Source of the DNA: Alteromonas portus
GTDB lineage: Bacteria; Pseudomonadota; Gammaproteobacteria; Enterobacterales; Alteromonadaceae
DNA length: 64,000 bases
Reading direction: 5' to 3'
NCBI RefSeq assembly: GCF_005117025.1
Contig: NZ_SWCO01000005.1
Coordinates: 248,001 to 312,000, forward strand
Part shown: piece by piece, positions 56,144 to 64,000 of the stretch
Layout: each line of letters starts with the position of its first letter
Numbering within the stretch: the first letter of the stretch is position 1
The notes under the pieces: generated by a model
Database searches by the model: none
The model's input: only the letters and a program-made list of their open reading frames with translations
What the model was told of the DNA's origin: nothing
Made by a program: the position numbers and the translations under genes

Positions 56144-56784
56144 AAACACGCCTTATTTTAGTTGAAGATCAAATGCTGGTGAGGGAAGGCATCAAATCAC
56201 TTTTAGGGCTTGATGATAGCGTTGAAGTTGTTGGCGAATACGAAAATGGTCAGCAGCTCATTGATAGTGAAAACGCTTTAAACTGTGATGTGATATTAAT
56301 GGATATTCGCATGCCCAAATTATCGGGTATCGATACTTTGCTTGCACTGAGTGATAAAGGGATTAGTACGCCAGTGCTAATGCTTACTACGTTTGACGAT
56401 CACGAGCTGGTAAACGGCGCTATGCGGGCTGGTGCAAAAGGGTACCTGCTTAAAGATGTATCGCTAGAAACCCTGGTTGACACTATTACACAAATAAAAA
56501 ATGGCAAAACGCTGATTCAGCCCGCGGTAACCGAAAAAGTGTTGCAAGGCTTGAAAGGACTGAACGTAGAATTTGAGTCGTTCGAAAATCCAGAGCCACT
56601 TACTGAGAAAGAAGTCGACATTCTCCGTTTGATCGCTGCGGGTTACAGTAATAAAGAAATTGCGGATGCGATGTTCAAATCTACAGGAACGATAAAGAAT
56701 CAGGTTTCATCGATTATGGCTAAGCTTGGCGTAAGAGATAGAACAAGGGCCGTGCTCAAAGCGTTAGAGCAGGGAGTTATTTAG
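56140..56784 (+). CDS. NarL/FixJ-type response regulator
   Basis: 214 residues: receiver with D55 (VILMDIRMPKLSG) and K in LLKD, and LuxR-type helix-turn-helix (about 150-214; LTEKEVDILRLIAAGYSNKEIAD). Overlaps the kinase stop by 4 bases. The likely target site is the inverted repeat at 54740-54773. Confidence 0.92.
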   Translation: MKTRLILVEDQMLVREGIKSLLGLDDSVEVVGEYENGQQLIDSENALNCDVILMDIRMPKLSGIDTLLALSDKGISTPVLMLTTFDDHELVNGAMRAGAKGYLLKDVSLETLVDTITQIKNGKTLIQPAVTEKVLQGLKGLNVEFESFENPEPLTEKEVDILRLIAAGYSNKEIADAMFKSTGTIKNQVSSIMAKLGVRDRTRAVLKALEQGVI

Positions 56785-56880
56785 TTATACTTTTCTACAA
56801 CATGCTAAAGAATAAGATACACAGGTTGGACCACTTGGTAAAATACAATCATAGGATCACATGTGATTTCGGAGAAGTAC

Positions 56881-57516
56881 ATGAGCAAGTGGTTAGTAGT
56901 TTTATCTTTAGTTTTTGGTGTGAGTACGTCCGCTCATGCAAACCTGATATTAAACGGTAGTTTTGAAAATAACGATATCAGAAGTAATAGCTGGAAGGCC
57001 TTCACCGCAGGAACTGTAGACGGCTGGAGCGGCACGAATATGGAGCTTTGGGATAACTTTCAACGTTTAAATGCTTTTGACGGTAGCCAATACGCTGAAC
57101 TAAATGCTAATGGAAATGGTGGTCGATATTCGATTTTTCAGACTTTTTCTACCGAAGCAGGAAATACTTACGATGTGTCATTTGCCTATGCTGCACGACG
57201 CAGTGGAGAGAGTTTTCAGTTAGACATACTCAGTGATACTAATAGTGTTTTATTCAGTCAGGTGTTTGACGATCATGCGATTAAAAGCTGGTCTGAATTC
57301 TACGGTGACTTTGTTGCGCAAACTGCCCTGACTACTATTCGTTTCTCTACCATTAATACAGGTACTTTAGGCAACTTTGTTGACGACATCGTAGTAACTG
57401 CAGCGCCTAGCTTTTCTGCAAGCGTTTCCAGTGTTTCTGTTTCTGAACCGGCAAGCTTAGCAATATTGCTACCTCTATCGGCTTTGGCGCTGATAAGACG
57501 AAAGAGAGCCAAGTAG
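56881..57516 (+). CDS. PEP-CTERM sorting domain protein
   Basis: 211 residues. Signal peptide (cleavage near AHA-NL), a beta-sandwich-like body (NLILNGSFENND, typical of secreted carbohydrate-binding-type domains), and a C-terminal PEP-CTERM signal: VSEPASLAILLP, a hydrophobic helix, then RRKRAK. Such proteins are cleaved and anchored or released by an exosortase (EpsH type) linked to exopolysaccharide. The start is ATG at 56881 with GGAGAAG upstream; a GTG at 56863 is less likely. No exosortase is in the window. Ends at a terminator. Confidence 0.88.
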   Translation: MSKWLVVLSLVFGVSTSAHANLILNGSFENNDIRSNSWKAFTAGTVDGWSGTNMELWDNFQRLNAFDGSQYAELNANGNGGRYSIFQTFSTEAGNTYDVSFAYAARRSGESFQLDILSDTNSVLFSQVFDDHAIKSWSEFYGDFVAQTALTTIRFSTINTGTLGNFVDDIVVTAAPSFSASVSSVSVSEPASLAILLPLSALALIRRKRAK

Positions 57517-57540
57517 GTTTACATATATAGTAATTACGAA

Positions 57541-57574
57541 AAGGCCCGCATTTATGCGGGCCTTTATTTTTTAT
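57541..57574. terminator. Bidirectional terminator between PEP-CTERM gene and frmA
   Basis: Perfect 10-base stem AAGGCCCGCA/TGCGGGCCTT with TTTA loop; T-runs on both strands. It serves both converging genes. Confidence 0.9.
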
Positions 57575-57604
57575 ACAAAAATATCTGCGCTTTGGCTCTA
57601 ATGC

Positions 57605-58777
<1,173 letters not shown>

Positions 58778-58951
58778 TCATAAATATTTGATGATGCTTT
58801 ATAGACCGAAGTATAGGAGACGGATTACTAATGATAAATACAGTTTAAGTAAATTACTTTTGCATATTTGTAATAATTGGGTTTAGCAAATAAAATGGTT
58901 GGAGAAAAAAGAATACTGCATTGGGTAACGCTCAATTAACGGGTGGCATTA

Positions 58952-59830
58952 ATGAAATATCTTGAGGGAATAGCAGAGTTTTGTGCTGTGGCCGACGTTG
59001 GCAATTTTACCGGAGCTGCGAACAAGCTCGATACATCCGTGGCACAGATAAGTCGTAAAGTGGCATCGCTCGAAAAGCAGCTTGGCGTTAAATTATTACA
59101 GCGCACAACGCGAAGCGTGTCACTTACTGAGGCGGGTACCCAGTATTTTCAGCAAGTATTACCTGCATTAAAAGTGCTTGAAGATGCTCAGCTAGCAGTA
59201 AGCGCATTACAAGCATCGCCGCAAGGGCTAATTAAACTCACCGCTCCCGTAGCGTTTGGCGAAGCCTTCATCGCGCCTTTGCTCAATACCTTTATGCAAA
59301 AGTATTCCGGCATTAGCGTACAATGCACCTTTTCAAACGAAAAGCTCGATATTGTAGAGCAAGGTCTCGACCTAGCTATCCGCATTGGCAAACTAGAAGA
59401 CTCGACACTGGTTGCCAAAAAGCTAGCTACCCGACATTTATTTGTATGTGGAAGTAGGGATTATTTTAAAGAGCAAGGTCAGCCCAGAAGTATTGAAGAG
59501 TTAAAAGAGCACTCGTTGCTGGTGGGGTCACAACCTTATTGGCGTTTATTTATCGATAATAAAATTCAATCAATTCCCGTGCAGGGAAGGGTACGGTATA
59601 ACAGCGGGAATGCCCTATGCAGCGCCGCGGTTGCTGGTTTGGGTATTGCACAGCTACCCGGATTTTACGTGCGTAAAGCACTAGCCTCAGGTCAGCTAAT
59701 TGAGCTATTCCCCGAGTACAAAGACAAACAAGAGGCTATTTGGGCTGTATTTCCTTCAAACCGAAATGTTGCTCCTAAAATAAGGTTACTGGTGGATTTT
59801 TTAGCTCAACATCTTGTCTCAGATAGCTGA
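58952..59830 (+). CDS. LysR-family transcriptional regulator
   Basis: About 292 residues. Winged helix-turn-helix at the N-terminus (FTGAANKLDTSVAQISRKVASLE) and a LysR substrate-binding domain (about 85-290). I chose ATG at 58952; a GTG three codons upstream is possible. It diverges from frmA (189-base gap) and is a good candidate for its regulator. Confidence 0.88.
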   Translation: MKYLEGIAEFCAVADVGNFTGAANKLDTSVAQISRKVASLEKQLGVKLLQRTTRSVSLTEAGTQYFQQVLPALKVLEDAQLAVSALQASPQGLIKLTAPVAFGEAFIAPLLNTFMQKYSGISVQCTFSNEKLDIVEQGLDLAIRIGKLEDSTLVAKKLATRHLFVCGSRDYFKEQGQPRSIEELKEHSLLVGSQPYWRLFIDNKIQSIPVQGRVRYNSGNALCSAAVAGLGIAQLPGFYVRKALASGQLIELFPEYKDKQEAIWAVFPSNRNVAPKIRLLVDFLAQHLVSDS

Positions 59831-60026
59831 AGCGCGGCTCCAATGTTTCCTCTGTGAGCACAATGGGTAACTTACTGTGCTTCGAAGGATGCGTGTAAGT
59901 GTCTATACTGAAATTATCATTTGTACCTTAAAAAGAAATATTAGTTTAAGAGTGTTTCACTTTTTGCAATACAGTGTAGTGAAAACTGCGGTTGACTTAT
60001 AGACGTCTATACGGCAAATTGCTTGT

Positions 60027-60098
60027 ATGAAAAAGATTCTACTTACTCGCACCACCATTATGTTAATTACCACCTTAAAAAGGGCGGTCGCTGACTAG
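60027..60098 (+). CDS. thrL: thr operon leader peptide
   Basis: 23 codons, ATG at 60027 to TAG at 60096. It contains five Thr and three Ile codons, clustered in TRTTIMLITT, the amino acids that regulate this pathway. It is followed after 22 bases by an attenuator hairpin and then thrA. This is the arrangement of E. coli thrL, where low charged tRNA-Thr or tRNA-Ile stalls the ribosome and prevents the terminator. The sequence itself is not similar to E. coli thrL, as is normal for leaders. Confidence 0.85.
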   Translation: MKKILLTRTTIMLITTLKRAVAD

Positions 60099-60120
60099 TG
60101 CAAGTAAGCAAAAGACAACG

Positions 60121-60153
60121 AAAGCCCGCCTAACACAGAGCGGGCTTTTTTTT
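60121..60153 (+). terminator. Attenuator (Rho-independent) of thr operon
   Basis: Perfect 9-base stem AAAGCCCGC/GCGGGCTTT, 10-base loop, eight T residues. GGGCGG at 60082-60087, inside thrL, can pair with CCGCCT at 60126-60131 and would break the terminator, i.e. a plausible antiterminator. Confidence 0.88.
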
Positions 60154-60191
60154 ACACACGTTTTAGCATGCGTAACCTTAAGGAGCAGCAT

Positions 60192-62657
60192 ATGAAAGTC
60201 TTAAAGTTTGGGGGTTCTTCTCTAGCCGATGCACCGCGATACATGCGCGTTATGGAAATTAGCACGGCAACCCACCAAACCGACGGTGCTGCGGTTGTAC
60301 TTTCTGCCCCAAAGGGGGTAACGAACGCGCTTTCACTCCTTTGTGAACAAGCAGCCGCGGGTGAAGATTTCCAGCCATTATTCGATAAACTGAACGACAC
60401 GGTTACAGGCATCGCCAACGACCTGAATGAAGAGCTCGACGGGTTTGAACACGCAAGCGTGGTGGCTTTCATCAATAGTCATTTGTCAGTATTAAAACAG
60501 CACCTTGAGGGTATTAAGCTGCTTGGTGTTGCACCTGATAATGTTGCTGCCGGTATTCTAAGTATTGGTGAGTACATCTCGGTAACGCTCTTTAGCGCGA
60601 TGCTAACAGCTAAAGGTATAGTTAATCGCGTTATTGACCCGGTTAACTATGTGCTTGCCGAGGGCGATTATTTAGACAGCATTGCCGATGTATCGCTAAG
60701 CAAAGCGCGTTTCTCAGATGTACCTACAGACGGCAGTGAGTTTTTGGTTATGCCAGGGTTTGTTGCCGCTAATGAAGCGGGCGAGAAAGTAACGCTGGGA
60801 CGCAATGGCTCTGACTATTCTGCGGCCATTCTAGCGGCGTGTATCGATGCAAACTGCTGTGAAATTTGGACAGACGTAGACGGTGTTTACAACGCTGACC
60901 CGAATCAAGTGGAAGGTGCAGTACTGCTAGATAAGCTTACTTATCAAGAAGCGATGGAACTGTCTTATTTCGGTGCCAAGGTGCTTCATCCTAAAACTAT
61001 CGGCCCAATTGCACAGCACCACATTCCTTGCCTGATCAGAAATACACTCAATCCAGCTGCACCTGGTACGCTAATAAGTAATGAGAAAAGCGAAGTGTGG
61101 ACGTCTGTGAAAGGTATTTCACAGCTTGATAACGTCACCATGTTTAACGTTGCAGGGCCAGGCCTTAAAGGCATGGTGGGCATGGCAAGCCGTGTGTTCG
61201 AGGTGATGTCTAACGCTAATATTTCAATTAGCCTTATTACTCAGTCATCATCAGAATACTCAATTAGCTTTTGTATTCAAAGCAAAGATGCCAGCCGTGC
61301 ATTAACGCTACTTGAAGATGCTTTTGCGCTAGAGCTTCAAAATCAATTGCTAGATCCTATCGAAGTGCGTCATGACTTGGCCATTGTTACTTTGGTTGGT
61401 GACGGTATGCGTCAAACCAAAGGGTTGGCTGCGCGCTTCTTTAACTCGCTTGCCCAAGCGCGAGTAAACAACGTAGCTATTGCACAAGGCTCTTCAGAGC
61501 GCTCTATTTCAACGGTAATTGAAAGTAAGCGTGCTAAGAAAGCAGTAAAAGTCATTCACCAGAATTTTTTCTCTGACCGCCATACCATTGACGTATTCCT
61601 AGTAGGGTGTGGCAATGTGGGCACTGAACTGCTAGGTCAGATTGAGAAACAACAGCCTGCATTACTTAAACGCAACGTGCAGCTTCGAGTTTATGGTATT
61701 GCAAATAGCCGTAAGCTGCTGTTAAACAGTCAAGGTATTGATTTAAGTGGTGACTGGAAGTCTGCACTTGAATCGGCAAGCGAAGGATTGAGTGTTGAAC
61801 GCCTACATCAGTTCGCTAACGACAATAGTCTGGTGAACCCGGTGATTGTTGACTGTACCAGTCACGAAGCGATTGCACAGCAATACGTAGATATGATGGA
61901 AAGCGGTTTTCACGTGGTAACGCCAAACAAAAAGGCGAATACCAGCGAGATGTCTTACTACCGTAAGCTACGTAAAACAGCACTTAGTACCAATCGTCAA
62001 TATCTTTATGAAACAACGGTGGGTGCGGGTCTTCCTGTTATCGATAACCTACAAAAGCTATTTAGTGCAGGCGATGTATTGCATCGATTCGAAGGTATTC
62101 TTTCGGGTAGCCTATCTTACGTATTCGGTAAGCTTGAAGAGGGCATGAGCCTGTCGCAAGCGACACAAACAGCCAAAGACAATGGTTTCACCGAGCCAGA
62201 CCCGCGCGACGATTTAAGCGGTATGGACGTTGCCCGTAAGTTGCTTATTATGGCCCGTGAAGCTGATTTAGCGTTAGAGCTATCTGATATTGAAATTGAG
62301 TCTGTACTGCCAGAAGGCTTTGCTGAAGACTGTTCAACTGACGAATTTATGAAGCAGCTACCAGAACTAGATGCGTCGTTTGGCGAAAAGGTTGAGTCGG
62401 CGAAAGCAGAGGGTAAAGTGCTTCGTTATATCGGCAGCATTGAAGATGGAAAATGCAAAGTAAGCATTCAGGCGGTACCAGCAAGTAATCCGCTTTCGCA
62501 GGTAAAAGACGGTGAGAATGCGCTTGCCATTAACAGCGATTACTACAGCCCCATTCCTTACGTGATTAGAGGTTATGGTGCAGGTGGTACGGTAACGGCT
62601 GCAGGTGTGTTTGCTGACATTCTGCGTACTATGCCGTGGAAGCAAATGGCGCATTAA
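60192..62657 (+). CDS. thrA: Bifunctional aspartate kinase / homoserine dehydrogenase I
   Basis: 821 residues. The aspartokinase half begins at MKVLKFGGSSLAD and includes GRNGSDYSAAI, followed by two ACT regulatory domains (about 310-460; GVGLKGMVG-like AGPGLKGMVGMA and LVGDGMRQTKGLAA), then homoserine dehydrogenase (GCGNVGTELLGQI NADP motif; TPNKKAN; GILSGSLSYVFG). It makes aspartyl phosphate and later homoserine. The start is 60192 with AAGGAG upstream; a Met 8 codons earlier is not preferred. The ACT part suggests threonine feedback. Confidence 0.96.
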   Translation: MKVLKFGGSSLADAPRYMRVMEISTATHQTDGAAVVLSAPKGVTNALSLLCEQAAAGEDFQPLFDKLNDTVTGIANDLNEELDGFEHASVVAFINSHLSVLKQHLEGIKLLGVAPDNVAAGILSIGEYISVTLFSAMLTAKGIVNRVIDPVNYVLAEGDYLDSIADVSLSKARFSDVPTDGSEFLVMPGFVAANEAGEKVTLGRNGSDYSAAILAACIDANCCEIWTDVDGVYNADPNQVEGAVLLDKLTYQEAMELSYFGAKVLHPKTIGPIAQHHIPCLIRNTLNPAAPGTLISNEKSEVWTSVKGISQLDNVTMFNVAGPGLKGMVGMASRVFEVMSNANISISLITQSSSEYSISFCIQSKDASRALTLLEDAFALELQNQLLDPIEVRHDLAIVTLVGDGMRQTKGLAARFFNSLAQARVNNVAIAQGSSERSISTVIESKRAKKAVKVIHQNFFSDRHTIDVFLVGCGNVGTELLGQIEKQQPALLKRNVQLRVYGIANSRKLLLNSQGIDLSGDWKSALESASEGLSVERLHQFANDNSLVNPVIVDCTSHEAIAQQYVDMMESGFHVVTPNKKANTSEMSYYRKLRKTALSTNRQYLYETTVGAGLPVIDNLQKLFSAGDVLHRFEGILSGSLSYVFGKLEEGMSLSQATQTAKDNGFTEPDPRDDLSGMDVARKLLIMAREADLALELSDIEIESVLPEGFAEDCSTDEFMKQLPELDASFGEKVESAKAEGKVLRYIGSIEDGKCKVSIQAVPASNPLSQVKDGENALAINSDYYSPIPYVIRGYGAGGTVTAAGVFADILRTMPWKQMAH

Positions 62658-62706
62658 GCGCTAATTATAAGCGCTAATTTGAAGAGCTAATGTTAAGAGC
62701 TACGCC
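62656..62706 (+). repeat. Degenerate 13-bp tandem repeat between thrA and thrB
   Basis: Four units of about 13 bases: AAGCGCTAATTAT, AAGCGCTAATTTG, AAGAGCTAATGTT, AAGAGCTACGCC, starting in the thrA stop codon. Confidence 0.75.
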
Positions 62707-62729
62707 AAACGCGAAGTAAGAGAAATAAT

Positions 62730-63674
62730 ATGAAAGTATTCAAGGCCTTTGCGCCTGCATCAATTGGAAATGTGAGCTTAGGCTTTGACGTACTGGGCGC
62801 AGCGCTTGCGCCTGTCGACGGCACTAAGCTTGGTGATGAAGTTGAAATAAAGGCGGCTGAGTCATTTTCATTAGAAACGGTGGGGCGCTTTGCGCATAAA
62901 CTCCCAGGCGATGCAGATAGCAACATTGTAACTAAGTGCTATCACTATTTCTGTGAGCAAATGGAAAAGGCTGGAAAGCCAACCTCGACTGTTGCGCTAA
63001 CGCTGCATAAAAACCTACCTATTGGCAGTGGTTTAGGTTCAAGTGCAAGTTCTATTGTTGCAGCATTTGCAGCACTAAATGCTTACTTCGATACCCCATT
63101 TGATGAAGATACGCTACTTATTATGATGGGTGAGCTAGAAGGGCAAATAAGCGGTAGTATTCACTATGATAATGTTGCACCTTGTTATTTAGGCGGTATG
63201 ACGTTAATGACAGGTAGCGATGCGCCGGTTACGCTATCTTTGCCTTTAAATGACGAATGGTACTATGCCGTTTGCTATTCAGGTATTAGCGTATCAACAG
63301 CGGCTGCTCGCGATATCCTACCTAAGCAAGTGGATATGGCGACGGCACTAACATTCGGACGACAGTTAGGTGTGTTTGTTCATGCCTTGCATGCGGGTAA
63401 CTTTGATTTGGCGGCGTCGGTAATGAAAGATGTTATAGCTGAGCCTTATAGAAAATCGTTACTGCCTGGATTTGATGAAGCACGTGCGTTTAGTGAGCAA
63501 GCGGGCGCGCTCGCGTTTGGTATATCGGGCTCAGGACCAACGGTGTTTGCCGTATGCCTAAGCAAAGAGCAGGCGGAAAAAGTCGCAGCATATTTAACGG
63601 CGAACTACATTCAAAATGAAGATGGCTTTAGCCATGTATGCCAAATACCAAGCGAAGGTACCATTCTTTCTTAA
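62730..63674 (+). CDS. thrB: Homoserine kinase
   Basis: 314 residues. GHMP-superfamily kinase that phosphorylates homoserine. The ATP loop PIGSGLGSSASS and the N-terminal FAPASIGNVSLGFDVLG are clear; GISGSGPTVFA lies in the C-terminal part. The start is ATG at 62730. Follows thrA by 72 bases in the classical thrABC order. Confidence 0.96.
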   Translation: MKVFKAFAPASIGNVSLGFDVLGAALAPVDGTKLGDEVEIKAAESFSLETVGRFAHKLPGDADSNIVTKCYHYFCEQMEKAGKPTSTVALTLHKNLPIGSGLGSSASSIVAAFAALNAYFDTPFDEDTLLIMMGELEGQISGSIHYDNVAPCYLGGMTLMTGSDAPVTLSLPLNDEWYYAVCYSGISVSTAAARDILPKQVDMATALTFGRQLGVFVHALHAGNFDLAASVMKDVIAEPYRKSLLPGFDEARAFSEQAGALAFGISGSGPTVFAVCLSKEQAEKVAAYLTANYIQNEDGFSHVCQIPSEGTILS

Positions 63675-63775
63675 AGGCATATAGTTTCTTAAAGGCATAT
63701 GATTTTTAAAGGTACATGGTCTCTTAAAAGCACATGTTTTTCTTAAAGACATAGTCTTTCTTTAAAACACAGAAA
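63667..63775 (+). repeat. Degenerate 18-bp tandem repeat between thrB and thrC
   Basis: About six units of 17-19 bases built on TTTCTTAAAGGCATATGA; the first two are identical except for the final two bases, the later ones drift. It begins at the thrB stop and fills most of the gap. A perfect hairpin GGGCAGA/TCTGCCC (63793-63809) follows, just before the thrC ribosome binding site. Confidence 0.75.
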
Positions 63776-63829
63776 TTTTAAAAAGATTTAAAGGGCAGAG
63801 TATCTGCCCACATAAAAAGGTAACAGCAA

Positions 63830-64000
63830 GTGGAATTGGTAAATTTAAAAGATTCATCGGACACAGCAAGTTTTGCTGAAGCCGTTAAGCGAGGCTTAGG
63901 TAAAAACCAAGGGCTTTATTTTCCAGAGCATATTCCCACTCTAGATAATATTGACGAACTGTTGGAAAAACCATTCGTTGAGCGCAGCATTGAAGTACTT
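63830..64000 (+). CDS. thrC: Threonine synthase, N-terminal part, cut by window edge
   Basis: 57 codons are present from GTG at 63830, with AAAAGG 9 bases upstream. The reading NLKDSSDTASFAEAV followed by GLGKNQGLYFP matches the start of E. coli-type threonine synthase, which turns phosphohomoserine into threonine. The rest is beyond base 64000. Confidence 0.93.
   Translation, partial: MELVNLKDSSDTASFAEAVKRGLGKNQGLYFPEHIPTLDNIDELLEKPFVERSIEVL

Noticed and set aside
59992..60020. Promoter with TTGACT -35 before thrL
   Set aside because: The matching -10 position reads CAAATT and transcription would begin at the leader start codon, leaving no leader 5' end.

Overview
The window looks like a chromosomal segment of a marine gammaproteobacterium of the Alteromonadaceae, most likely Alteromonas or a close relative. 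This is inferred from the mix of ArcB with E. coli-like spacing of its phosphorelay residues, a thr operon with an attenuator peptide, the E. coli-type rsmI/lpoA/yraN/diaA/dolP neighbourhood, a large TonB-dependent receptor next to a 2-methylcitrate operon, and moderate GC. There is no prophage, transposase, tRNA, rRNA or CRISPR array. Most of the window is ordinary chromosome, but several intergenic gaps carry structured repeats and operator arrays.

Layout. 1-2245: 5' half of gltB (minus). 2904-11673: a cytoplasmic-looking amidase, ArcB, two bacterial PH-domain membrane proteins, a sodium/solute symporter, and a REC-REC-GGDEF response regulator. 11790-19187 (minus): the propionate/2-methylcitrate operon gntR-prpB-prpC-acnD-prpF, with five copies of a folded repeat in its gaps and three in-phase TTGTCGACAA-type operators around gntR. 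19981-22245: a TonB-dependent receptor. 22373-25862: small proteins, a NarL-type two-component system, an SMR pump and a membrane protein. 25975-33322: a DHA2 pump, then dolP, diaA, a glycosyltransferase, yraN and lpoA, with rsmI divergent. 33428-38526: a CsgG-like lipoprotein and the carboxynorspermidine pathway (dehydrogenase plus NspC). 38709-45221: an AraC regulator, an SRPBCC protein, a sterol-desaturase-like hydroxylase, an adenosine-deaminase-family enzyme with an altered active-site motif, a DcyD-like enzyme, a chalcone-isomerase-like protein preceded by a 9-bp tandem repeat, and a DUF3833 lipoprotein. 45360-50022: an OmpR-type two-component system, aceK and a single-domain response regulator. 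50110-52883: arsR-arsC-arsH-acr3 behind three tandem palindromic operators. 53021-59830: a phosphatase-like protein, a membrane protein divergent from a second NarL-type two-component system, a PEP-CTERM protein, frmA and a divergent LysR. 60027-64000: thrL, attenuator, thrA, thrB and the start of thrC, with degenerate tandem repeats in both gaps between the structural genes.

How the genes work together. The prp operon turns propionyl-CoA into pyruvate plus succinate by the AcnD/PrpF variant of the 2-methylcitrate cycle, and AceK at 47.7-49.4 kb controls flux at isocitrate dehydrogenase. GltB and ThrABC serve amino-acid synthesis. NspC and its partner make carboxynorspermidine-derived polyamine. 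The ars operon gives arsenate reduction, arsenite export and ArsH protection. ArcB, two NarL-type systems, one OmpR-type system, a diguanylate cyclase and a lone receiver make the window rich in signalling.

The strongest novelty candidate is the repeat family in the prp operon. Its five copies differ in stem sequence but keep complementarity, and they present GGA in nearly every hairpin loop, which is the recognition signal of CsrA/RsmA. Everything here was read by eye; no alignment or database search was run.
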